In this document: one piece after another, positions 50,062-58,264 of the stretch | Layout: each line of letters begins with the position of its first letter | How positions within the stretch are numbered: position 1 is the first letter of the stretch | Assembly (NCBI GenBank): GCA_022072445.1 | Contig: JAJVHV010000005.1 | Coordinates: forward strand, 186,001 to 250,000 | Direction: 5' to 3' | DNA from: Phycisphaerae bacterium | GTDB lineage: Bacteria; Planctomycetota; Phycisphaerae; UBA1845; Fen-1342 | Length of the DNA stretch: 64,000 nt | Position numbers and translations under genes: made by a program | The notes under the pieces: model-generated | What the model was told of the DNA's origin: nothing | The model's database searches: none | What the model saw: only the letters and a program-made list of their open reading frames with translations

Positions 50062-50823
50062 GTGAGCAGCTCGATCATGATTACGACGTTATTGCTGACG
50101 ATTCCCCCGTCCGCGGCGCAGGATTCACGCCCGGGGGAGCGTATCGCCGCCGGCTTTCTGCTCCGCAGCCTGACGATCGGCAACGAGACGTTTCAATACG
50201 CGCTGTGGGTCCCGCCCGGATACAACCCGGACAAACCCTGGCCGCTGATTCTCTTTCTGCACGGCTCCGGCGAGCGCGGGTCGGACGGTCTCTTGCAGAC
50301 CGACGTTGGGCTGGGCGCGATCATCCGGCGCAACGGTCTGCGCCCGCCGGCGCTGATTGTTTTTCCGCAATGCCGCCGCGACAAGGACTGGGGCGGCGAG
50401 ATGGCCAAGATGGCGCTGCGCTGTGTTGAAGAGACGGCCCGTGATTACGCGGTCGATCCCGACCGGCTCTACCTGACCGGCCTGTCGCTCGGCGGGGCGG
50501 GCACGTGGGGCATCGGCGCGGCCCTGCCCGATCGCTTCGCCGCCCTTGTGCCGGTCTGCGGCTTCGGCAACCCGAACGAGGCAGCCAAGCTGGCCGCGGT
50601 GCCGACGTGGGTGTTTCATGGCGGCGCCGACGATCGCGTGCCCGTGCAGCGGGCGCGCGACATGGTCGAGGCGATCCGAAAGGCCGGCGGCAACATCCGC
50701 TACAGCGAGCTCCCCGGCGTGGGGCACAATTCGTGGGACGATGCCTACAAGAACGCGGAACTCTGGAAGTGGCTCTTCGCGCAGTCCCTCGCCAATCGCG
50801 GCGCCAAGCCCACCGGCGGCTGA
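50062..50823 (+). CDS. Secreted alpha/beta-hydrolase (esterase/peptidase family)
   Basis: This 253-residue protein starts at GTG 50062, with AGGAG eight bases upstream, and has a signal peptide (IMITTLLLTIPPSAAQ). The hydrolase core has LILFLHGSGERG at the oxyanion hole, YLTGLSLGGAGTWGIG at the nucleophile Ser (about 140), then HGGADDRVPVQRA with the Asp and GVGHNSWDDAY with the His. It belongs to the phospholipase/carboxylesterase or prolyl-oligopeptidase-like esterases often secreted by planctomycetes. The substrate is unknown. Other in-frame ATGs at 50020, 50023 and 50077 exist. It is 38 bp after nhaR. Confidence 0.85.
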   Translation: MSSSIMITTLLLTIPPSAAQDSRPGERIAAGFLLRSLTIGNETFQYALWVPPGYNPDKPWPLILFLHGSGERGSDGLLQTDVGLGAIIRRNGLRPPALIVFPQCRRDKDWGGEMAKMALRCVEETARDYAVDPDRLYLTGLSLGGAGTWGIGAALPDRFAALVPVCGFGNPNEAAKLAAVPTWVFHGGADDRVPVQRARDMVEAIRKAGGNIRYSELPGVGHNSWDDAYKNAELWKWLFAQSLANRGAKPTGG

Positions 50824-51147
50824 CGCCCGCCGGCAGGTGGGCGAGGCGCAAACCGTGGAAGGTCTCCGCAGAATACGCACTTCCTCTGCTCCTGCGGAGC
50901 CGAAACACGTCGCCCGCTGCAACCACGGTTTCGCTCGGCCTGTCACGGGCCTCGCTTCCCCCGTGGCTACGTTCCGTCGTCGGTTCGGGACGATCCATCG
51001 CCCGCGCGTGAGGAGACGCCGGCTCGGATGGGAGTGGGAGGCGAAGTGCAGCCGAGGGCGGCTGCACTACACATCGCGAGAGATCATCGCTCGCGGTCAG
51101 CGGCGGATGGTGGCGCCCGGCAATGGGTCGATGATCTTCTCGCGGAC
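50824..51147. repeat. Gene-free gap with perfect GTGCAGCCG palindrome
   Basis: No gene is supported in these 324 bases. A perfect 10-base-arm hairpin, AGTGCAGCCG-AGGG-CGGCTGCACT, is at 51045-51068. Diverged copies lie at 20117-20139 and 42181-42208. A duplicated piece, TCGATGATCTTCTCGCGGA, occurs at 51128-51146 and 51158-51176, the second within the 3' end of the LuxR-type gene. This suggests a short tandem duplication at that gene's end. Confidence 0.6.
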
Positions 51148-51834
51148 CTATGGATCGATGATCTTCTCGCGGATCGCGAACCGCGCCAGCTCCACCCGGC
51201 CTTTCACCCCCAGCTTTTTGAGCAGCCGCGTGCGGTGGGCGTCGGCGGTCTTGTAGCTGACGCTGAGCTGCGCGGCCGCATCGCGCAGCGTCAAGCCGCG
51301 CGCCAGAAGCGGCAGCAGCTCGGATTCGCGCCGCGTCAGCCGCCGGCCGCGCAGACCGGCGGCACCCACCACGACGCGCATCGAGCGGCTCGCGAAGCGC
51401 TTGCCGGCGGAGAGCGTGTCGAGCGCGACGCGCAGCTCGTCGACGCCGCCGTCGCGGTCGACCAGCCCGTCGAGCCGGAGACGGCTCCACGCGTCGGCAT
51501 CGGCACTGGCAGCGAGCACAATGACCTTGGTTTCGTGCGCGAGCCGGAGGATCATCTGCACGCTGTCGACCAGCGGCGCGCGGGCGAGCGGGGCGCTGAC
51601 CAGCATGAACTCGGGCCGGCCGCGCAGCGCGGCCCAGATCGGGCGGGCGTCGTTTTCAACGCCGGACACCGCTTTCAACCCGAATCGCTCGGTCAAGAGC
51701 GCGACGATCGCCTGGCGATCCAGGAGTGTCTCGGCGACGACGCAGATGCGCCGCGCGTGGCGTGTGATGGCGTGCGGGAACCCGGCTGGTTCCGGGTTGG
51801 CGGCGTGCGGGGATGGTCGATCGTCGCCCTGCAT
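51148..51834 (-). CDS. LuxR-type DNA-binding response regulator-like protein
   Basis: This 228-residue protein ends with a LuxR (GerE) helix-turn-helix: LTRRESELLPLLARGLTLRDAAAQLSVSYKTADAHRTRLLKKLGVKGRVEL. The first 150 residues resemble a receiver fold (RRICVVAETLLDRQAIVALLTERFG, EFMLVSAPL, VIVLAASADADAW). The usual phospho-acceptor Asp and Lys are not obvious, so it may be a pseudo-receiver. ATG 51834 is preferred over an upstream start at 51891. No sensor kinase lies next to it. Targets are unknown. Confidence 0.75.
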   Translation of the reverse strand: MQGDDRPSPHAANPEPAGFPHAITRHARRICVVAETLLDRQAIVALLTERFGLKAVSGVENDARPIWAALRGRPEFMLVSAPLARAPLVDSVQMILRLAHETKVIVLAASADADAWSRLRLDGLVDRDGGVDELRVALDTLSAGKRFASRSMRVVVGAAGLRGRRLTRRESELLPLLARGLTLRDAAAQLSVSYKTADAHRTRLLKKLGVKGRVELARFAIREKIIDP

Positions 51835-51938
51835 TATGGTGCGTATCCTACGGGCGATCGCCCGACCCGAACATAAGGCAAACACCTCCATTGTGCGCGG
51901 GCAAACGCCTGATAGGCACGATTGCCGCGCACCGCGAG

Positions 51939-52515
51939 GAGGCCGCTGCGCCCTGGCGACCTACCTGGTGCGGCTGGCGTGTGCTGCCTCCGACCCCTCA
52001 CTGGCGTGAGGGGTTCGGATGGGGCGACGTGAGGGGTTCGGATGGGGCGCCGGGGAGGCCGCTGCGCCCTGGCGACCTACCTGGTGCGGCTGGCGTGTGC
52101 TGCCTCCGACCCCTCACTGGCGTGAGGGGTTCGGATGGGGCGACGTGAGGGGTTCGGATGGGGCGCCGGGGAGGCCGCTGCGCCCTGGCGACCTACCTGG
52201 TGCGGCTGGCGTGTGCTGCCTCCGACCCCTCACTGGCGTGAGGGGTTCGGATGGGGCGCCGTGAGGGGTTCGGATGGGGCGACCGGGGAGGCCGCTGCGC
52301 CCTGGCGACCTACCTGGTGCGGCTGGCGTGTGGTGCCTCCGACCCCTCACTGGCGTGAGGGGTTCGGATGGGGCGACGTGAGGGGTTCGGATGGGGCGGC
52401 GTGAGGGGTTCGGATGGGGCGACCGGGAGGGGTTCGGATGGGGCGGCGTGAGGGGTTCGGATGGGGCGACGTGAGGGGTTCGGATGGGGCGACGTGAGGG
52501 GTGCGGATGGGGCGA
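51939..52515. repeat. Tandem array B: four 116-bp units then 23-bp half-units
   Basis: Units begin near 51940, 52056, 52172 and 52289 (116, 116, 117 bp apart). Each has GAGGCCGCTGCGCCCTGGCG, then the palindrome CCCCTCACTGGCGTGAGGGG, then TTCGGATGGGGCG. After the fourth unit only GTGAGGGGTTCGGATGGGGC pieces follow, at 23-bp spacing (e.g. 52448, 52471, 52494). Thus the end of the array has lost the left palindrome arm. The sequence right of the palindrome (GGGGTTCGGATGGGG) is the same as the reverse complement of array A (GGGGCTCGGATGGGGG). It lies between the LuxR-type and GGT-like genes. Confidence 0.9.
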
Positions 52516-52616
52516 CGATCGCTGGGGAGCCCGATCCGATCCCGGACGCAGGTCGCGGGCAGCAACGGCGGGGACGCTGACGGGCGGGCCAGCATGCGGA
52601 GTTCTGACTCCGAACA

Positions 52617-54401
52617 CTAATCGCCTTCGATGATCCCGTTCAGTTCGCTCGACACCGCGCCGCTCCAGCCCGCCGGCGTCCGCTGAATTCCCAACCAGTA
52701 GTACACCGTCCCCGGCTGCTCGCTGGTCGAAGCCTCGGCCGCCGGCTGACCCAGTTCTTCGAGCCGCTTCAGAAACGACTCTGGAAACTCCTCCCGCCGG
52801 AACGACTGCTTGAGAAACTCGGCTGCGACGTCTCCGCGGCCAAAGACCGGTCCGCCGAACTTCGGGGTGTCGAGCGCCTGACGCGGGCTCATTCCATAAT
52901 CCAGGCAGTTGACGAGATTCTGCAGCATGCACTCGTGCAGGGCCGAGCCGATGCCGCTGGCAGCCAAGGCGGGCTTCCCGTCTTTCAAGACGATGCACGG
53001 GTTTGTGATGTTGGGCAGCCGGGAGCCCGGCGGAACGCGCGAGATCATCTGCTGCTGAAACGAAGCCGAATCGGGAATCGAAACGCCATCCACGAAGATG
53101 CCGGTCGATCCCCAGATGAGCGCATTAGAACTGTGCACCAGCGCGGCGATGTTGCCCGCTTCGTCGACCGCCACGACGCCGTCCGAATGGCCGTTGGCCT
53201 CGGAGAAACCGGCGATGACGGCAGACATCCAGTCGGGCGATTGCAGCCGCTCCCAGTTCCGTGCCGCCGCCGCCTTGGTCACGCGCTCGTCCGCGGTGAT
53301 CCCGACTGCGTCGGGTCGGTTGTCCGCGGGAAGGTAGCGCGGCGAGTACGTCAGAGCGTAGCCGAGTCGGGTCGCGCGGATGTACCAGAGCATCGAGTCG
53401 GCAGACTCGTAATACCGCGGCCGGGCGTGCAGCTCCGCGGCTTCCAGCAAGTTCAGGGCCTCGACGAGCTGAATTCCGCCCACCTCGGGAAACCCGATCG
53501 TGCAGACCTGATGTCCGCGATATTCGGCTCTGAGGGGCGCGCTCCACGTCGGCTCATACCGCCGCAAGTCGTCGCCCGTGATGCGCCCGCCTTCGCGGCG
53601 GACAAGCTCGACCATCCGCGCGGCCCACGGCCCGGTGTAAAAATATGCGGCGCCGTGTTGCGCGACTTGTTCGAGTGTGTCCGCCAGCGCCGGCTGCACG
53701 AACAGGTCGCCGGGTTGCAGGACACGCTGGTCCGGCCGGACAAAGATCGCGCGGCCCTCGGGCAGCCGCCGCAGGACCTTCCGCTTCTGCTCGATCATCA
53801 GGCCGAGCACGGCGTCGACCTCGAAGCCCTCGCGCGCCAGGAAGATCGCCGGCTCGAAGAGCGACGCCCACGGCAACCTGCCGAAGCGGCGGTGCGCCGC
53901 CTCGGCACCCGCCATAAACCCTGGGACGAGCGCCGTCCGGCCGCTGGCGTTCTCCGCACCGGGGATGCTGAGCGGGTCTTTGTCGTCGAGCACGGTGTTG
54001 TAGCCGGCGTTCAACGCGTGCACTTCACCGCTGCGCGCGTCGTAGTACACCAGGTAGAGAATGCCGGCGAAGCTGTTCCACGAACCGCCCGAGAGCACGA
54101 TCTGCGCCAGCGACGTGGTCAGCGCCGCGTCCGCCGCGCTGCCCCCGGCCCGCAGCACCTCCAGCCCGGCGTGAATCGCGATCGGTCCGGTGGTGCCCCC
54201 GATCATGATGTGCCGGGAGGTTGCCTCGGGGTCGCCGGCGTGATACGTACGATTCTGAAGCCGGTAACGCGCCAGCACGTCGGCCGGCCAGTCGCGCGGC
54301 GAGATTCCGCGCGCCGCTGTGATCGGCCCGGCGCGCCCTGCGCAGCCGGCGACGCACGCCACGAGCACGCTTGCCGCCGCCACTTGGCCGGCGCGCCTCA
54401 C
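52617..54401 (-). CDS. Gamma-glutamyltransferase-like lipoprotein
   Basis: This 594-residue protein has a lipoprotein-like signal (SVLVACVAGCAG, Cys at about 20). The GGT/Ntn-hydrolase fold is clear: GLEVLRAGGSAADAALTTSLAQIVLSGG, ALVPGFMAGAE, GRITGDDLRRYEPTW and IGSALHECMLQNLVNCLDYGMSPRQAL. The autoprocessing site normally has Thr; here the segment around residues 400-412 reads EANGHSDGVVAVD, with Ser406 where many relatives have HTDGVV. If the enzyme is active, the nucleophile is probably Ser. The gene starts at GTG 54401, overlapping the stop of the PEGA lipoprotein gene by 4 bp. It may act on glutathione or gamma-glutamyl peptides in the periplasm. Confidence 0.85.
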   Translation of the reverse strand: MRRAGQVAAASVLVACVAGCAGRAGPITAARGISPRDWPADVLARYRLQNRTYHAGDPEATSRHIMIGGTTGPIAIHAGLEVLRAGGSAADAALTTSLAQIVLSGGSWNSFAGILYLVYYDARSGEVHALNAGYNTVLDDKDPLSIPGAENASGRTALVPGFMAGAEAAHRRFGRLPWASLFEPAIFLAREGFEVDAVLGLMIEQKRKVLRRLPEGRAIFVRPDQRVLQPGDLFVQPALADTLEQVAQHGAAYFYTGPWAARMVELVRREGGRITGDDLRRYEPTWSAPLRAEYRGHQVCTIGFPEVGGIQLVEALNLLEAAELHARPRYYESADSMLWYIRATRLGYALTYSPRYLPADNRPDAVGITADERVTKAAAARNWERLQSPDWMSAVIAGFSEANGHSDGVVAVDEAGNIAALVHSSNALIWGSTGIFVDGVSIPDSASFQQQMISRVPPGSRLPNITNPCIVLKDGKPALAASGIGSALHECMLQNLVNCLDYGMSPRQALDTPKFGGPVFGRGDVAAEFLKQSFRREEFPESFLKRLEELGQPAAEASTSEQPGTVYYWLGIQRTPAGWSGAVSSELNGIIEGD

Positions 54402-54814
54402 GGTTCGCCGCCGCCGAAGAGCGCCCGGTCGCGCGTCTCTTCCGCGCGCCCGACAATCTCCTGGTCGGTGCGCTCGCGCGTACTCTCCAGCGTCAGCAGC
54501 GGGACCTCGCGCTCGTCGCGGATGGTCCCCGGCATGAGGGTCTCGACAACAAAATCGATCGGCGGAAACTGGTACCACGGCGGGTCGAGCCGATGATGCG
54601 TCTTCAGCGTCTCATACCCCGCCTTCCGCACGATGATGTCGTAGTCGCCGTACCACAGGAAGCTGAATTTCACCGGGCTGAGACCGACTTCCTCATCGTT
54701 CACGATCACCAGCGCGTTGGACGGATCAGTTTGAATCTTCATGGTCCGCTCGACGCATCCGCCGCTCAGCAGCAGGCAGACCAGGCCGATGATCACGCCG
54801 GTTCGTACCGTCAT
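54398..54814 (-). CDS. PEGA-domain lipoprotein
   Basis: This 138-residue protein has a lipoprotein signal (GVIIGLVCLLLSGGC). A single PEGA-like domain follows: KIQTDPSNALVIVNDEEVGLSPVKFSFLWYGDYDIIVRKAGYETLKTHHRL. The domain usually serves as a surface or envelope binding module. The C-terminal 45 residues are charged. ATG 54814 overlaps the stop of the phosphodiesterase gene (ATGA), and its own end overlaps the GGT-like start. The three genes form a tightly coupled operon whose joint function is not clear. Confidence 0.8.
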   Translation of the reverse strand: MTVRTGVIIGLVCLLLSGGCVERTMKIQTDPSNALVIVNDEEVGLSPVKFSFLWYGDYDIIVRKAGYETLKTHHRLDPPWYQFPPIDFVVETLMPGTIRDEREVPLLTLESTRERTDQEIVGRAEETRDRALFGGGEP

Positions 54815-55311
54815 GTGGGCACCTCGATCAGCTCGACGTCGCGCGTTTCCGTGTCGAGCGTCGCGATCGTACATCGTCCCGTAACCCAGCCGCAACATTC
54901 GCCTGGATTGACGAACAGACGGCCGTCGCGCGATTCGACGCGGACTTCGTGCGTGTGACCGGTAACAACGATGTCGGCCCGGGCAACATCCTCCGGGCGG
55001 CACCAGTCGACGAAATGGTGTAGCAGCAGCGTGCGTGCCCCGAGCTTGACGAATTGCGGTCCGTCCTGAATCTGCGGCAGCACCCTGGCCAGGCCGGCCC
55101 GCTCGCCGTCATTGTTCCCAAAGGTGATGTGGAGCGTTCCGGAAAACTCGGCCAGAGCCCGCGCCGCAAACGGTGCGATCACGTCGCCCGGATGCAGCAG
55201 TACGTGGATGCCGCGCTTGCGGAAAATCTCCAGGGCCCCGCGAAGCGTCGGAAGCCGGTCGTGCGTGTCGCTGATCAGGCCGATAATCAAGTCGCTGCCT
55301 CTGCTTCGCAC
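54811..55311 (-). CDS. MJ0936/YfcE-type metallophosphoesterase
   Basis: This 166-residue protein has all five phosphoesterase motifs: IGLISDTHDRLPTLR, VLLHPGDVIAP, TFGNNDGE, LLLHHFVD and VVTGHTHEVRVE. The family uses two divalent metals to cleave phosphodiesters in vitro; the substrate in the cell is unknown. The closing NPGECCG fits the NPGS motif of YfcE relatives with a changed tail. The start is GTG 55311; a nearby TTG is possible. It is first of a three-gene operon with the PEGA and GGT-like genes. Confidence 0.88.
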   Translation of the reverse strand: MRSRGSDLIIGLISDTHDRLPTLRGALEIFRKRGIHVLLHPGDVIAPFAARALAEFSGTLHITFGNNDGERAGLARVLPQIQDGPQFVKLGARTLLLHHFVDWCRPEDVARADIVVTGHTHEVRVESRDGRLFVNPGECCGWVTGRCTIATLDTETRDVELIEVPT

Positions 55312-55410
55312 GTCGCGAATGGTTCACTCAGCGCTGGAAAGTCTGCGCGATCCTGCGTCGTGGCTGAATCGTAATCGATTCCGGCGTCGATAGGGGTGGC
55401 TGGAGGCGAC

Positions 55411-55863
55411 ATGAGTACCGCGGTACACCCAGGCCATTCATCCGCGCCGTTGGCGTCGCCGCTGGCACGCCTGCCGGTCACCGTCTGGCTGGTCGAGCCT
55501 GGCGATGCGGCGGACATCGAGCAGTTTCTGGAGCGGCTTCCTGCTGGAGAGCCGGCAGGCGGGCACGATGCCCGCTTCACCCGATTCTCACTCAGCCTCA
55601 GCGGGGCGTACTGGCTTGCGGCAATGCGCGGCGACGAAATCGTCGGTGTGTTGCCGTTGGTCGGACGGCCCGAGGACGCGGAGAGTCTGGTGGGCTGTCG
55701 GCCTGAGAGACTCGAGGGTCGTATCATCACGGTCGATGATGACGCGCGGGCCGCGCTGCACGATCGGGCCATTACGTTGGCGCGCCTTAGAGGCTTGCGC
55801 ATGGCGGGCGCCCACGCGGTCATTCGCGACTCCGCGGAGTCGCGCGAGCCGGGCGCGGAGTGA
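55411..55863 (+). CDS. Protein of unknown function, faint GNAT-like pattern
   Basis: This 150-residue protein starts at ATG 55411 after GGAGG. The segment TVWLVEPGDAADIEQFLERL and the strand pair YWLAAMRGDEIVGVLPLVG resemble the N-terminal half of a GNAT acetyltransferase. The acetyl-CoA motif (Q/RxxGxG/A) is not seen and the tail (ALHDRAITLARLRGLRMAG) is short. It may be a reduced or non-catalytic relative. No confident family. It lies between divergent phosphodiesterase and a sulfatase gene. Confidence 0.45.
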   Translation: MSTAVHPGHSSAPLASPLARLPVTVWLVEPGDAADIEQFLERLPAGEPAGGHDARFTRFSLSLSGAYWLAAMRGDEIVGVLPLVGRPEDAESLVGCRPERLEGRIITVDDDARAALHDRAITLARLRGLRMAGAHAVIRDSAESREPGAE

Positions 55864-55925
55864 GACGAGCCCCTCGTCCGGCCTTCATCACCGGCGCGTC
55901 GGCAAGCCGGTAGAATCCCAGAATC

Positions 55926-57494
55926 ATGATCAGCCCGCGGCGGTCAGACCGACACCAGTTCAGCGCGCTCGCCAGCACCGGGTTGCTGCTCGCGCTGGGC
56001 GCGACCGCACTGCTCGTGTCGTGCCGCGGCGGCGACGGCAGCGCGGGCCGCTCGGCGGCCCGGCCGAACATCCTGCTGATCAGCCTGTGCTCCGTCCGGC
56101 CGGATCACATGCAGTGCTACGGCTACGCCCGCGAGACCACGCCCACGCTCAGTGCGTTCGCCCGTGACGCCGTGGTCTTCACACACGCGGTCACGCCATG
56201 GCCCAAGACGGTGCCGGCGTTCGCGGCGATCATGACGGGCAAGTATCCGCACACGACGCACGTGATGCGGATGACGCCGCGGCAGCGGCTGGCCGACGAG
56301 CACGTGACGCTGGCGGAGGCGTTTCAGGCCGCGGGTTACGCGACGGGGGCATTCATTTCGACGCCGGCGCTGAATCCGGCGGCCAACATCGGCCAGGGTT
56401 TCGACCGGCGCGTCGAGACCTACCTGAACGAGCGCAAGTACGAATACACCACGCACGCGGCGGCCGAGTGGCTCAAGCAGTTGCCGGCCGGAAAGCCCTA
56501 TTTCGCGTGGGTGCACTACAACAACGCGCACTATCCCTACACGGCTGAGAGCGCGCCTGACCCGAACATGTTCGTGGGCGACGCACATTACGACCCCGCG
56601 CGAAAAATATCTCCGCATCCGACGGGCCGCCTGCCGCTGAACGTGCCCGACTCGCACCCGTGCGCGCTGCCGATGCTGCGGGCCGACCTGGGCTACGTTC
56701 ACAGCGAGGCGCTGCTGCCCGAACGCCCGGATGAATTCGCCTTCTACGTCGCGCGCTACGACGCCGGCATCTTCGCCGCCGACCGGATGATCGGCGAGCT
56801 GCTTGCGCGGCTCCGCGAGGCCGGTAAACTCGACAACACGATCGTGGCTCTGGTCGGCGACCACGGCGAAGCGCTCGGCGAACACAACTTCTACTTCGAG
56901 CACGGCCGATTTCCCTACGACGACACGCTGCGCGTGCCGCTCATGATTCGCGTACCCAACCAGGCACCGCGGCAGATCGCCACGCCGGTCGAATCATTCT
57001 CGCTGATGCCGACGCTGCTCGAACTCGCCGGCGTGCCCGTGGCGGGCGAGGTCGAAGCGCGCTCGCTGGCACCGCTCCTGGCGGGTCGCGACGAGGGGGG
57101 GCTGGTCTTCAGCGAATCGGGCTATCAGTTCGAATTCACGCTCTCGGTGCGCGATTCGCAGCTCTGGAAACTGATTCACGTGCCGAGCCGGGCCGACCGC
57201 GCCCTGATGAGCAACGTCGAATTCGAGCTCTACGATCTGAACGTCGACCCGGCCGAGCTGACCAATCTCTACACGTCTCAGCCGCAGCGCGCCGCTGGGC
57301 TTCGCAGGGCGCTGGAGCAATGGTCGGCGCCCTGGATTCGCGACGCCTACAGCGTGCACAGCCTGTCGGACGCGCCGCTGGACGCCGAGACGATCCGCCA
57401 GCTCCGCACGCTGGGCTACGTCGGCGACGACGCCGACAGCCCGGCCGCCGCCAGTTCCGCACCGGCCGGCTCGACCGGCTCTGACCCGCCGTAG
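55926..57494 (+). CDS. Sulfatase-like lipoprotein without the canonical nucleophile
   Basis: This 522-residue protein has a lipoprotein signal (LLVSC, Cys at about 33). The alkaline phosphatase/sulfatase fold is clear from NILLISLCSVRPDHMQCYGYARETTPTL, GDHGEALGEHNFYFEHGRFPYDDTLRVPLMIR and YDLNVDPAELTNL. In active sulfatases the first metal-binding Asp precedes TLR; here it is Cys55. The CxPxR motif is replaced by PWPKTVPAFAAIMTGKYP, with Thr95 at the nucleophile place. Relatives that use Thr or Ser can be phosphatases or phosphotransferases. The gene starts 62 bp after the preceding one and ends 21 bp before the HEAT-like lipoprotein gene. Confidence 0.85.
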   Translation: MISPRRSDRHQFSALASTGLLLALGATALLVSCRGGDGSAGRSAARPNILLISLCSVRPDHMQCYGYARETTPTLSAFARDAVVFTHAVTPWPKTVPAFAAIMTGKYPHTTHVMRMTPRQRLADEHVTLAEAFQAAGYATGAFISTPALNPAANIGQGFDRRVETYLNERKYEYTTHAAAEWLKQLPAGKPYFAWVHYNNAHYPYTAESAPDPNMFVGDAHYDPARKISPHPTGRLPLNVPDSHPCALPMLRADLGYVHSEALLPERPDEFAFYVARYDAGIFAADRMIGELLARLREAGKLDNTIVALVGDHGEALGEHNFYFEHGRFPYDDTLRVPLMIRVPNQAPRQIATPVESFSLMPTLLELAGVPVAGEVEARSLAPLLAGRDEGGLVFSESGYQFEFTLSVRDSQLWKLIHVPSRADRALMSNVEFELYDLNVDPAELTNLYTSQPQRAAGLRRALEQWSAPWIRDAYSVHSLSDAPLDAETIRQLRTLGYVGDDADSPAAASSAPAGSTGSDPP

Positions 57495-57515
57495 AAGGCG
57501 TTACAATCCCCGTCG

Positions 57516-57920
57516 ATGAAGCCGATCCGGACCAGCACGGCGGCGTGCCTGCTGCTCGGACTCGCGACGGGCGGGCCCGGGTGCGGCAGCGAGCGCGCCC
57601 GACTTCAGTCGCTGAGTCCGGTCGAGCGCGCTGCCGCCATCATCGACGTCGTCCGGGTCCGCGACCGGCAGGCCGTGCCGAAGCTGGTCGGACTGCTGGA
57701 AGACCCGGACCGCGGCGTGCGGATGTTCGCCATCACGGCGCTGGTCGATCTGTGCGGCGATGACTTTGGCTATCGCTACTTTGCGGCCGAAGCGCAGCGC
57801 GCCGACGCCGTGGCGCGCTGGCGCGAAGCCCTTCGAACCGGCCAGGTTCGCGTGGTTCCGGCGGCCGATCCGCCGACCTCGGCGCCGGCTTCTGGTGAGG
57901 TTACCCTGAGCCACCCATGA
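57516..57920 (+). CDS. Small HEAT-like lipoprotein
   Basis: This 134-residue protein has an N-terminal hydrophobic leader ending in GPGCG, which may be a lipobox. A HEAT-like helical repeat follows: PKLVGLLEDPDRGVRMFAITALVDLCG. A WREALRTGQ segment and a Pro/Ala tail complete it. It overlaps the STAS gene by 4 bp, so the two are translationally coupled. A link to the MlaE transporter two genes downstream is possible but not shown. Confidence 0.6.
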   Translation: MKPIRTSTAACLLLGLATGGPGCGSERARLQSLSPVERAAAIIDVVRVRDRQAVPKLVGLLEDPDRGVRMFAITALVDLCGDDFGYRYFAAEAQRADAVARWREALRTGQVRVVPAADPPTSAPASGEVTLSHP

Positions 57921-58264
57921 GCGACAAAAACCGTTACGCGCTGCGCCCGATCGCGGACCCGACTCTCTGCCTGTTCGAGGTCAAAGGCGAAATCGACATC
58001 CGCACCTCGCCCGAGTTGCACGACGCGCTCATGCGGGCCGTCGCCGACCGGCCCGCGCGGCTCGTGCTCGACCTCGCCGGCGTGACGTACATGGATTCCT
58101 CCGGGGTGGGCACGCTGGTCGAGATCAAGCGTCAGCTCGAACGCAATGATGGCACGCTCGTGCTGGCCGCGCTGCGCGAGCAGGTCAAGGGGCTGTTCGA
58201 AATCACCCGGCTCGACAAGTTCTTCAAGATCGCCGCTTCGGTCGAGGACGCCCGCGCGCTGTGA
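57917..58264 (+). CDS. STAS-domain protein (anti-sigma antagonist or MlaB-like)
   Basis: This 115-residue protein is a single STAS domain. It has FEVKGEIDIRTSPELHDAL, LVLDLAGVTYMDSSGVGTLVEIK with the conserved Ser of DSSG (phosphorylation site in SpoIIAA-like proteins), and REQVKGLFEITRLDKFF. It overlaps the MlaE-family gene by 4 bp. In Mla systems a STAS protein (MlaB) regulates the transporter, so it is probably an MlaB-like partner. It could equally be an anti-sigma antagonist; the coupled mlaE makes the first reading better. Confidence 0.85.
   Translation: MSDKNRYALRPIADPTLCLFEVKGEIDIRTSPELHDALMRAVADRPARLVLDLAGVTYMDSSGVGTLVEIKRQLERNDGTLVLAALREQVKGLFEITRLDKFFKIAASVEDARAL

Noticed and set aside
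51939-52515. CRISPR array
   Set aside because: The intervals between repeats are themselves repeated, not unique spacers; the core is a palindrome with fixed flanks and no cas gene is near.
52114-52998. A - strand frame reading from the GGT-like gene into array B
   Set aside because: It is out of frame with the GGT motifs and ends in repeat-derived HPNPSRRPIRTPH peptides.
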